DNA of 64,000 bases. Origin: Arachidicoccus ginsenosidivorans. GTDB lineage: Bacteria; Bacteroidota; Bacteroidia; Chitinophagales; Chitinophagaceae. Below, piece by piece: positions 37,273-44,846 of this stretch. Position numbers and translations under genes: made by a program. Below the pieces are notes generated by a model. The model worked only from the letters and a program-made list of their open reading frames with translations. It did not search any database and was not told the origin of the DNA. The stretch spans positions 1,860,001 through 1,924,000 of the forward strand of contig NZ_CP042434.1 in the NCBI RefSeq assembly GCF_007971385.1, written 5' to 3'. Numbering within the stretch: the first letter of the stretch is position 1; each line of letters starts with the position of its first letter.

Positions 37273-40200
37273 CTATTTGGCAAAAGCCTGAATGACTTTT
37301 ACTGTATTTTCTAATGCTTCTTGCTTACCCTCATGCTTATCCTGACGTTTATCGGGAACAGGATGAACAAGTTTATAACTTTCCACTGCGGCTGGAATAA
37401 TAAAGGTTTCTGCATAGCCGTAATAATAAACCTTTCCATTAGGGAGTTCGACTAAAACCCCATCGCCTTCCACGACCATCATAATCTGACATTTGCCCAA
37501 AGTCTGCACGTTCACCCCCGTTTTAATCTCAAAGCGACGAATGGCATAAAAGTGTTCCGGATGCGTCGGAAGATCAATAATGCTATAATTATCATTTGAT
37601 TCCAATATCTCCGGCTTGACGCAAAGCTCCTGTTGAACGACCTGTCCTTTTCTTGAAAAATCCAGATTTTTAAAGGCGTGGTCTATATTAATGGGTCGGG
37701 GTTTGCCATTTAAATCCGGACGTACCCAATCATACATTTTGAAGGTAAAAATATAAGGTGTTGCACTGATTTCAAGTACCAGATTATTAGCGCCTGCACT
37801 ATGTACCGTTTGATTGGGTATTAAAAACAGATCATGCTTTTTTGCCGGCAATAACTGAACAAACTGCGTTATGTCAATAGCTGCATTTTCCTGGTGGCTT
37901 CTCTCCAATTCAGCACGGAATATTTCTGGATCAATATCATGTTGAAAACCTAAATAAACACCTGCACCTGGCTCGGCGTCCAAAATATAATAGGTTTCAT
38001 CCTGGGTAATCATTTCTCCAAAGTGCGCCTTAATATAAGGCAAGGATGGATGGCATTGTATCGATAGATTCCCCCCATGGAAGGTATCCAGAAAATCAAA
38101 ACGAATGGGAAAGTAATGGCCGAAGATTTCTGCGTCACTGCCTAATATAGCCGTGGACTGACTGGCCATCAGCATATCAAAAGGAACTTCCAGCAAATAA
38201 TTATCGCTCTCAAAAACAATTCCGTTTTCGGGAACAATGAGTTCAAATGACCAGGCGTAATTCACCTCCTCCTTACTTAGTTGATTAAAATGGTTTTTCA
38301 TCCAATCGCCGCCCCATGCGCCTGGTGCAAACCAGGGACGCACTCTAATGGGCGCATGGGTTACTTTTTTAAAGGCGGCGTCCAGATCCGCTTTAAAGCA
38401 CCAGTTAATATCTGTGCGCCACTGTGCATCTACCACTATTTCAATACTGGACATGATTCGCTCCCTGTGCTGATCAAGTATAGGCCAGTCCACAAAATAG
38501 GAGCGCTTATACATCTGAGAATAATCTGCCTTGACACTGGTCAGTAGATTACCAGCAGTGCCTGCCCGCATTCTATACTGGATTTCATTTTTGGGGAGCT
38601 CCACGAATACGACCGGAATATCAGGACCGCAAAGGCCAGCACCAGAACCAAATATAATCACAGGATCGCCCTTAAAGGATTTTAAGTGTTTAGCCGTCAG
38701 GCCGGTCTTTATTAAATCCCGATCAAACAGATCCATCAACTGCAAATCCGTTTTGGATCCCCAGACCGCTCCTGGCGCACCTAAAAATGGGGCAACCAAC
38801 CTTTCAATCTCTTCCTCTGGTTTTGCAAAAGAGGCAATATCTACCCAGGTAGGCGAATAGCCACGGTCTGTTAAGGCCATAGAGAGCCCTTTTTGAAATG
38901 CTAACCAATCCACCCCTTGATATCCATCAATGGCGATGGTTTTGGTGGGTGTCTCCACTGTGAAATAAAGTATATGTTTAGCAAGCGCCTCAAATCCTGA
39001 CAGGATTTTGCCACTTCCCAGGCTATGATAAGGGAAAATATCATATTGCTTGTTTACAGCAGCGGCTGAACTAGGTGCTTGAACCGGTTGGGTGGACAGG
39101 GCAGTCTCCAAATATGCAAATTCTTTAGGTACACCGATGCAAATTGGCAATAAGCTCTGATGCGTCTTACGCCACTTATGGTCCAAATGATCAAAGTTCA
39201 GTTTGGCATTTAAAATTAACGCATCATGCACATCGGATGTCACCCCAGGTTCTCCATACAATTTGTTTCCCTTAATCCACTCGTGTGTTTCTGGCAAGGA
39301 TCGCTTTAAGCCATAGGCCGCTCCGATAAGCGGGGTAGCCTGCATCTGGTCCGCATTAAGAATAATAATATCAACCGATTTTTGATCATCCGTCAACATC
39401 GTCTTTCGCATGGAAGGCAGAAATAAATCTGCCGCCCCTGCAATACCGCCGCCCAGAACAATGGTTGCCGGCCGAAATTTTTCATACCAGGGTTTCAGAC
39501 AAGTTCCCAGACCAAATCCCATCACTTTAAAAGCTTCCAGTGCCAGAGCGGATAGCGCCGGTACATTGCCATTGCCATTACCATTGCGATTCGTTTGAGC
39601 ATCTCCGCCCAATCCAAGTCTTGCCAGTTTAGCCAATTGTTTTACATCTGCAATTTTATCCGAATAGTCAGCCGATTGACCAGAGTTATATACCCGGTCA
39701 TTTACATATTGTAATAACCCTCTGGTGGAAATTAATTCCTCACTGATACCATAGGAGAAAAATCCTTCCTGGACCTGATCATCCTCAAAGGCAGCCATAT
39801 CCATGGCAAACTGTAAAGGTTGATTGTAAAGATGTCCTCCTGCAGGGACGTTTGTCCCTGATTCCAGCGTATCTCCATTATCCACAAAGGCGCTACCAAG
39901 GCCCGTACCTAAGGTAATCCCGATGAGTTTACTGGAATCTCTTAAACCTTGCACCTGCTCCTTTTTTTCGGCCATTTGCCCATTTGGGGGATGACCATGG
40001 TTTATTTGTGCTACATAAGCCCCTAATCCAAAGCAATCCGCATCATTTTTAAAAAATATCGGCATCGCCTCCTCAATGGGGAGCTGATCATATAAAAACC
40101 TTTTTAAATCAACGCCATACAGGTTACCGAATTTATCCAACCCACTGAGTCTGAATATTCCTCTTTCATAATCAAAAGGCCCAGGCATAGCAATGGCTAT

Positions 40201-40422
40201 CCCCACCATATCATACTTATCAACAAGATCCTCAATGGCGTCCTCAAAGGCAGGTTTTAAGCCTTCCATCAGGATTTCATAAGCACCTGCCCTTGCGTCC
40301 AGCTTTGCTTCCTTAACGGAAGAAGGGATTAGTTGCAATGTTTCCAATTTAATGAGTCCAGTGGTAATATGAGAGCCTCCAATATCAGCGCTCAGAATAA
40401 CTTTGTTTGAATGTTTGAACAT
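37273..40422 (-). CDS. ROK-type sugar kinase fused to class I mannose-6-phosphate isomerase
   Basis: A 1049-residue cytoplasmic fusion protein. Residues 1-380 are a ROK kinase domain: ATP-binding DIGGSHIT, the catalytic FKNDADCFGLG near 124-134, GITLGTGLGSAFVDNG, PAGGHL and the second nucleotide motif IVLGGGIAG. The usual ROK zinc motif CxCGxxGCxE is missing. A Gly-Asn repeat (NRNGNGNGN, 278-286) interrupts it. Residues about 425-690 form a middle domain (TIAIDGYQGVDW...FGSGAGLCGP) seen in long Bacteroidota phosphomannose isomerases. The isomerase follows with metal ligands in IQCHPS (Gln789, His791), QDET (Glu809) and NQTVHSAGAN. It would phosphorylate mannose and convert mannose-6-phosphate to fructose-6-phosphate. 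It follows the GntR gene by 25 bases. Confidence 0.9.
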   Translation of the reverse strand: MFKHSNKVILSADIGGSHITTGLIKLETLQLIPSSVKEAKLDARAGAYEILMEGLKPAFEDAIEDLVDKYDMVGIAIAMPGPFDYERGIFRLSGLDKFGNLYGVDLKRFLYDQLPIEEAMPIFFKNDADCFGLGAYVAQINHGHPPNGQMAEKKEQVQGLRDSSKLIGITLGTGLGSAFVDNGDTLESGTNVPAGGHLYNQPLQFAMDMAAFEDDQVQEGFFSYGISEELISTRGLLQYVNDRVYNSGQSADYSDKIADVKQLAKLARLGLGGDAQTNRNGNGNGNVPALSALALEAFKVMGFGLGTCLKPWYEKFRPATIVLGGGIAGAADLFLPSMRKTMLTDDQKSVDIIILNADQMQATPLIGAAYGLKRSLPETHEWIKGNKLYGEPGVTSDVHDALILNAKLNFDHLDHKWRKTHQSLLPICIGVPKEFAYLETALSTQPVQAPSSAAAVNKQYDIFPYHSLGSGKILSGFEALAKHILYFTVETPTKTIAIDGYQGVDWLAFQKGLSMALTDRGYSPTWVDIASFAKPEEEIERLVAPFLGAPGAVWGSKTDLQLMDLFDRDLIKTGLTAKHLKSFKGDPVIIFGSGAGLCGPDIPVVFVELPKNEIQYRMRAGTAGNLLTSVKADYSQMYKRSYFVDWPILDQHRERIMSSIEIVVDAQWRTDINWCFKADLDAAFKKVTHAPIRVRPWFAPGAWGGDWMKNHFNQLSKEEVNYAWSFELIVPENGIVFESDNYLLEVPFDMLMASQSTAILGSDAEIFGHYFPIRFDFLDTFHGGNLSIQCHPSLPYIKAHFGEMITQDETYYILDAEPGAGVYLGFQHDIDPEIFRAELERSHQENAAIDITQFVQLLPAKKHDLFLIPNQTVHSAGANNLVLEISATPYIFTFKMYDWVRPDLNGKPRPINIDHAFKNLDFSRKGQVVQQELCVKPEILESNDNYSIIDLPTHPEHFYAIRRFEIKTGVNVQTLGKCQIMMVVEGDGVLVELPNGKVYYYGYAETFIIPAAVESYKLVHPVPDKRQDKHEGKQEALENTVKVIQAFAK

Positions 40423-40447
40423 AAAGAATCTTAAAAATGACGGCTAG

Positions 40448-41185
40448 CTAAGCCTTATTGATATTGATAGAATAAATAAACCGATCAGATCTGTAATAGC
40501 CAATATTATATTCTATTGGACGATCTCCCGCGTCCATTACAAATCTTTCCCTATATAATACAGGCGCCTCGGGCTTAACCTGTAATTTTTTTGCCATTTT
40601 ACCGGCTGTTAAGGCACTGATATTTTCTGAAGACCGGACAACCCGCACCCCGTATTTTCTTTCTAGCATCGTATATAAAGGGATATTAAAATCATCGTGT
40701 TCATCGACACCTATGCGAGGGTGAAAGAAACTTTCAAAATATACGATTGGCTGCTCGCCATCCTTTGTACCTTTTAATTTACTCAGTTTCAGGATCTTTC
40801 TGCCTTCTTCCACGTTAAAGAAAGCGGCCAGTTTTTTATCCGCATTTACCCATTTGGCATCCACACTCAAATTAAATACTTCAATTCCTCTTTCCCGCAT
40901 CTCATTGGTAAAGCTATACCAATGATCCAGACCGGTATAAAGTGGTTTTTTGGGTGCTGCTTTTGAGCCTACTCCCTTTTTGCGCACAAGTAGTCCCTCA
41001 TTTTCTAACTTATTGGTCGCCTGACGAATGGTATTTCTGGAAACCCCAAGTAAGTTGCTCAATTCCACTTCCTTGGGTAAGAGTGCTCCATCCCTGTATT
41101 CTGCGGAATGCAGCAGCTTTCTCATGAGTTCTTCCACCTGAACATGCAGCGGTATTGGACTATCATGATTAATTTCCAGTTTCAT
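40448..41185 (-). CDS. GntR family regulator with UTRA sensor domain
   Basis: This 245-residue protein has the winged helix-turn-helix at residues 10-80 (LPKEVELSNLLGVSRNTIRQATNKLENEGLLVRKKG) and a HutC-type UTRA ligand-binding domain from about 90 to the end (ILKLSKLKGTKDGEQPIVYFESFFH, VLYRERFVMDAGDRPIEYNIGYYRSDRF). Family members usually repress catabolic genes until a sugar phosphate or similar ligand binds. As first gene of the operon with the kinase-isomerase, it is the likely regulator of the mannoside block. A candidate operator lies at 41211-41222. Confidence 0.95.
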   Translation of the reverse strand: MKLEINHDSPIPLHVQVEELMRKLLHSAEYRDGALLPKEVELSNLLGVSRNTIRQATNKLENEGLLVRKKGVGSKAAPKKPLYTGLDHWYSFTNEMRERGIEVFNLSVDAKWVNADKKLAAFFNVEEGRKILKLSKLKGTKDGEQPIVYFESFFHPRIGVDEHDDFNIPLYTMLERKYGVRVVRSSENISALTAGKMAKKLQVKPEAPVLYRERFVMDAGDRPIEYNIGYYRSDRFIYSININKA

Positions 41186-41210
41186 GGGACTATAGTGGTT
41201 TTATGTATAT

Positions 41211-41222
41211 ATGTGCGAACAT
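41211..41222. promoter_or_regulatory. Possible GntR operator ATGTGCGAACAT
   Basis: A near-palindrome with ATGT/ACAT arms, 26 bases upstream of the GntR start codon, next to a TATATA-rich run. HutC/GntR proteins often bind short dyads in their own promoters, but no second copy was found before SusC, so support is weak. Confidence 0.25.
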
Positions 41223-41441
41223 AGTATTAAATTTTCAAACTACAAAATATTTATTGAAGCCGCGATCATACAGGGCGTGCCTGCACCTCCATATAAAAGG
41301 CTTATGATAGTCGATACCGCTTATTTAGCGGCTATCTCCTTCAGCTGTTTTACCAACCACAGAACGAGTACGCTTCCAGGGACGGGCCTTCCGAGACTCT
41401 TGCTAAAACTAACCTCCGCAATTAATTGTTGAAAAATAAAA

Positions 41442-41483
41442 AGGGTGACTCAATATCCTAATCAACAGGAATTGAGCCACCCT
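41442..41483 (-). terminator. Terminator of the slipin gene
   Basis: 13-base arms (41442-41454 and 41471-41483) with one mismatch and a 16-base loop, followed on the minus strand by TTTTTATTTTTC. It begins 67 bases past the slipin stop codon. The rest of 41186-41549 holds the GntR promoter region and nothing else recognised. Confidence 0.8.
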
Positions 41484-41549
41484 GCTTCCCATATATAAGC
41501 AGCATCTTGGTTGCCTGCGTACTACTAAATAACCTTAAAAATCAGTATG

Positions 41550-42647
41550 TTACTTTAAAAAGATCTCTTTTAGCTGTCCGATCATATTGCTATTACCAGT
41601 CAGGGATAACGATCCGATCTTATCGGCAATCCTTTCAACATACTCCATTTCCTTTAACTTCAAAAGGAGTGCATTTTCTTCCATCATTTTTGCGGTATTG
41701 AGCATGCTTCTGGTGGCTGCGGTTTCTTCTCTGCGCATAATGCTATTCGCCTGCGCTTTTTTCTCCGCAATGATGACCTGACTCATGATCTCTTTCATGT
41801 CTCCGGTAAGGATCACATCCCGGATACCCGCATCAACGACACTTACCCCTAAGGCAGTCACTTGGTCAGATAAATAAGAAAGGATCTCAGGACCCACTTC
41901 GGTTTTCCTGCTTAATAGTTCATCCAAAGTCATCCCGCCGATAAATGCCCTTAAAGCGAGCTGCACCAAAACATATAATTGTTTATCGTATTCCCGGTTA
42001 CCCATCACTGCTCTGACCAGATCAGTCACCTCATAGCGGATATAGAAGTTAATCCTAAGGGTTGCCTTATCTTTTGACAGCAACTCCTGTCCGGCAACTT
42101 CCAGTTGCTGCATCCTGGTATCAATGGATTTAACTTCTATACTAGTTGCATTATTCCAAAAATAATAAGTACCCGCATCAAGGATTTTATCCAACTTACC
42201 TTCCACAAATAAAAGTCCTTTGTGTTGATTAGCGACCACAAGCTTCCTAACAAAAGCTCGGAGCTTTGGATTATCCAAAACGGCTCTGCTGATGCTCCTA
42301 TCTATATATATGTCGGTCAAATCAACGCTAAGAAATGCCCGGTCTTTATCCTCTTTCCAATAGGCGTACTGACCGGTAGGCAGCACCTCCTGAAAAATAC
42401 CTGCTTCAAATAAAAGGACAATTTCTCCGTCTCTCACCGATATTTTGTCTAACAAAGCGGCCAAGGGATCAAACTTTAAAAGCAAGTCAAGTGGCAACAC
42501 CTTACTACTTATTGCTACGGATTTAGGAAGTATCTCTATTTGCTTATTACCAAAGATCCAATAAGCTCCAGCCTTCAATAGACCCACTAATTCTTTTTCT
42601 TTAAAGACAAGTCCTATTTGATAAGATGCAATCCTTACTTTTTTCAT
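41550..42647 (-). CDS. Slipin family protein (SPFH/Band 7 domain)
   Basis: This 365-residue protein has a stomatin/Band 7 domain at about residues 120-290, ending in the conserved ALGVSVVDAGIRDVILTGDMKEIM, and then a helical region rich in Ala/Glu (IIAEKKAQANSIMRREETAATRSM), typical of SPFH oligomerisation. It lacks the N-terminal hairpin membrane anchor of classical slipins, and residues 1-115 form a repeated beta-rich module. The role is probably membrane-microdomain scaffolding or stress response, but no partner (for example NfeD) is next to it. It has its own terminator and is divergent from a WYL regulator. Confidence 0.88.
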   Translation of the reverse strand: MKKVRIASYQIGLVFKEKELVGLLKAGAYWIFGNKQIEILPKSVAISSKVLPLDLLLKFDPLAALLDKISVRDGEIVLLFEAGIFQEVLPTGQYAYWKEDKDRAFLSVDLTDIYIDRSISRAVLDNPKLRAFVRKLVVANQHKGLLFVEGKLDKILDAGTYYFWNNATSIEVKSIDTRMQQLEVAGQELLSKDKATLRINFYIRYEVTDLVRAVMGNREYDKQLYVLVQLALRAFIGGMTLDELLSRKTEVGPEILSYLSDQVTALGVSVVDAGIRDVILTGDMKEIMSQVIIAEKKAQANSIMRREETAATRSMLNTAKMMEENALLLKLKEMEYVERIADKIGSLSLTGNSNMIGQLKEIFLK

Positions 42648-43465
42648 GATCTTTGTAATTTTGTTAAATAATTATTTCGTTTATTATAAATTTGAATAGC
42701 AATAGTCAGCCAAACGCCGATCTCCCAAAAAGCGGAAGCCAGGAAATATAAATAGCACTTTGCACCAAGGAAGGGATTTAGCTAACTACTCCAAACCGTA
42801 TAATCCCATTTTTATCGGAATTTCTAATGAAACCAATGGCCCCAAGGGCCGACCGCTCAAAAAAAATCCAAAAAGCTGGCTAGTACAGCAGGCTTAGCCT
42901 AGCCTAAATGACCATCTCCCAAAAGTCCACGTTCACTGTTTATAAAGAACTTGACATACAAGGCTCAGGCAAATTGTTCGTATATGACTATTTACGATTA
43001 GTAAATAATCTCAACCAACAAGCGCCTAGCTGACATTGCATTCATAGAGCGGATTTTTTTTATAAGAATACCGCGAAAACTTATTTTTGAGATCCATCAA
43101 AAACGAATCCCGCTACAACTAAAATGTAGTGCTGCTTTTTTAAGGCAACGGTCATTGTCAAAACACGAGTAGTGTTTGTGGGAGTTTTCCCCCCGTCTAA
43201 GGATGTAAGGCTATCCTTAAAAACCACCTAGGAAGTTGAATAGTAAACGCCCGAATATCCGTAGATACGGGTTACTACAACGGCGCATGTCTGATTTAAA
43301 TATCTTTTCAACAAAACGCTCATCTCGTCTTCCAACGATAAAGCAAAGTTGTCCCTATCACTACGCACTGGAGATACGCAGCGAAAAATATTTTTCAAAA
43401 AAATATATTTCCCTGTCAATCAAGCAATTATAATCAACCCCCAGCATCACAGCAAGCCAAATATT
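42648..43465. other. Divergent gene-free region between slipin and WYL regulator
   Basis: About 820 bases with no convincing gene. Near its end are small hairpins at about 43160-43180 (AAACAC/GTGTTT) and 43198-43217 (AAGGAT/ATCCTT) around a G/C-run. An in-frame upstream extension of the WYL gene begins at 43349 but adds 60 unlikely residues. The function of the hairpins is unknown. Confidence 0.4.
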
Positions 43466-43496
43466 TTAATCTACGCAATTACAGTGCGTAGATTAA
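43466..43496. promoter_or_regulatory. Operator-like dyad with 12-base arms over the WYL promoter
   Basis: TTAATCTACGCA (43466-43477) and its perfect complement TGCGTAGATTAA (43485-43496) flank a 7-base spacer. The dyad covers the -33 position (TTA at 43479-43481), which is 19 bases before a -7 element TATCTTTA at 43501-43508. The regulator's ATG is at 43529. This position fits autorepression by the WYL protein. Confidence 0.6.
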
Positions 43497-43500
43497 TCCC

Positions 43501-43508
43501 TATCTTTA
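43501..43508 (+). promoter_or_regulatory. Predicted -7 element of the WYL regulator gene
   Basis: TATCTTTA matches TAnnTTTG except for the last base, at 19-base spacing from a TTA in the -33 position. It places the transcript start near 43515, 14 bases before the ATG, and supports the start chosen for the gene. Confidence 0.45.
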
Positions 43509-43528
43509 CAATAATCAATACAAACTAC

Positions 43529-44545
43529 ATGTCCCTAAACAAACTCGCCCTGATCCGCTATAAGACCATTGATGCCTGTTTGCGCAATAAAATGCGCAAA
43601 TGGACTTTAGAAGATTTGATTGAGAAGGTCTCCGATGTATTATATGAACGGGAAGGCATAGAAAACGGCGTCAGTAAACGCACTATCCAGGGGGATATCC
43701 AGGTTATGCGTAGCGATAAATTGGGTTATAATGCACCTATAGAAGTAGCCCAGCGCAAATATTATTATTACAGCGAGGAAGATTACAGCATTACCAACGC
43801 TCCTATGAGTGACAGTGATATCCAAAGCCTTAAACAGGTGGTAGATCTTCTCAAACAGTTCAATGGCTTCCAATATCTGGACGACATGAGTGAGATGATT
43901 GCCAGGCTTGAAAACAATTTATATGCCACCACCCATCCTACCCATAATTGTATTCAGTTTGAGGGAAATGATTTATTAACAGGGTTACATTTCCTATCCC
44001 CACTTTATCAATACATCCGGCAAAATAAACCCCTCAAAATCACCTATAAATCTTTTAAGGCAAAAGAGGCCCATGAAGCCATATATCATCCTTACCTGCT
44101 CAAGGAATTTAGGAACAGATGGTTTCTCATCTGCAACAGCAAAAAAGGTGACCAGTTACTCAATTTAGCACTGGACCGTATGATTACCATTGAAGTGGCT
44201 CAAAGCGTTCAGTTTCTGCCTTATACAGGCGTGGATTTTGACCGGTATTATAGTGACCTGATTGGCGTGACTAAAAACCGGACAGACCGCGCACACAAAG
44301 TCATATTAAAAGTCAATTCCAAAAATGCACCTTATTTAATCACCAAGCCGCTGCACCCTTCTCAACAGGTTCTCCATGAAGACGCTTCTGGAACAACCCT
44401 TCGTATAGACGTCGTATTGAACTTTGAACTGGAAAAGGACATTCTGGCATTCGGTGATTTAATCGAAGTTATCTCTCCCAGAAACCTTAGAAATTCCATC
44501 CGCAAAAGACTTCATGCGGCTAGTCAGCTATACGAGACTAGTTAA
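43529..44545 (+). CDS. WYL-domain transcriptional regulator
   Basis: The ATG at 43529 gives 338 residues starting MSLNKLALIRYKTIDACLRN, the usual start of Bacteroidota WYL regulators; a longer frame from 43349 adds 60 residues inside the promoter. The N-terminal winged helix-turn-helix is at about residues 8-75 (WTLEDLIEKVSDVLYE...VSKRTIQGDIQVMRS). The WYL sensor spans about 150-250 (PLKITYKSFK, HPYLLKEFRNRWFLICNSKK) and a C-terminal extension follows (ILAFGDLIEVISPRNLRNSIRKRL). WYL domains sense nucleotides or nucleic acids and often control stress, defence or carbohydrate genes. Target genes are unknown; the upstream dyad suggests self-control. Confidence 0.93.
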   Translation: MSLNKLALIRYKTIDACLRNKMRKWTLEDLIEKVSDVLYEREGIENGVSKRTIQGDIQVMRSDKLGYNAPIEVAQRKYYYYSEEDYSITNAPMSDSDIQSLKQVVDLLKQFNGFQYLDDMSEMIARLENNLYATTHPTHNCIQFEGNDLLTGLHFLSPLYQYIRQNKPLKITYKSFKAKEAHEAIYHPYLLKEFRNRWFLICNSKKGDQLLNLALDRMITIEVAQSVQFLPYTGVDFDRYYSDLIGVTKNRTDRAHKVILKVNSKNAPYLITKPLHPSQQVLHEDASGTTLRIDVVLNFELEKDILAFGDLIEVISPRNLRNSIRKRLHAASQLYETS

Positions 44546-44717
44546 CTTAAGCCCCATCCTTCCAACGGTAAATAAAATTAATTTAAGCGGTCGATTTTAC
44601 AATAAAATCTCTTTATTCGACCAGGATCTAGGATGAGCCCAAAGCATTTAAAGGCAGTGGCTTCTGACAGGTTGATCACTTCATTGATCAATACAAGTCA
44701 TTACCTTAGATTAACTG

Positions 44718-44752
44718 GTCATAATCATAGTCATCGTCATAGTCATAGTCAC
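44718..44752. repeat. Hexanucleotide repeat (CATAGT)n
   Basis: About six copies of a six-base unit with small variations, lying between the convergent WYL regulator and GH28 genes. A chance open frame through it encodes a Ser-His repeat that I do not believe is a gene. Confidence 0.7.
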
Positions 44753-44814
44753 TCTCATTTAAAAAAAATCGCAGCACTACGTTTAATCACGGTCCAGTTT
44801 ATGATCCAGATCTT

Positions 44815-44842
44815 AATCCTGATCCTGATCCTGATCCTGATC
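44815..44842. repeat. Hexanucleotide repeat (CCTGAT)n
   Basis: More than four uninterrupted copies of a six-base unit, ending 5 bases before the 3' end of the GH28-like gene. Together with the repeat at 44718-44752 it occupies much of the 301-base gap 44546-44846, which holds no other feature. Confidence 0.75.
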
Positions 44843-44846
44843 CATA

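Noticed and set aside
43349..43528. N-terminal extension of the WYL regulator
   Set aside because: It would run through the promoter and operator-like dyad; family members begin at the ATG at 43529.
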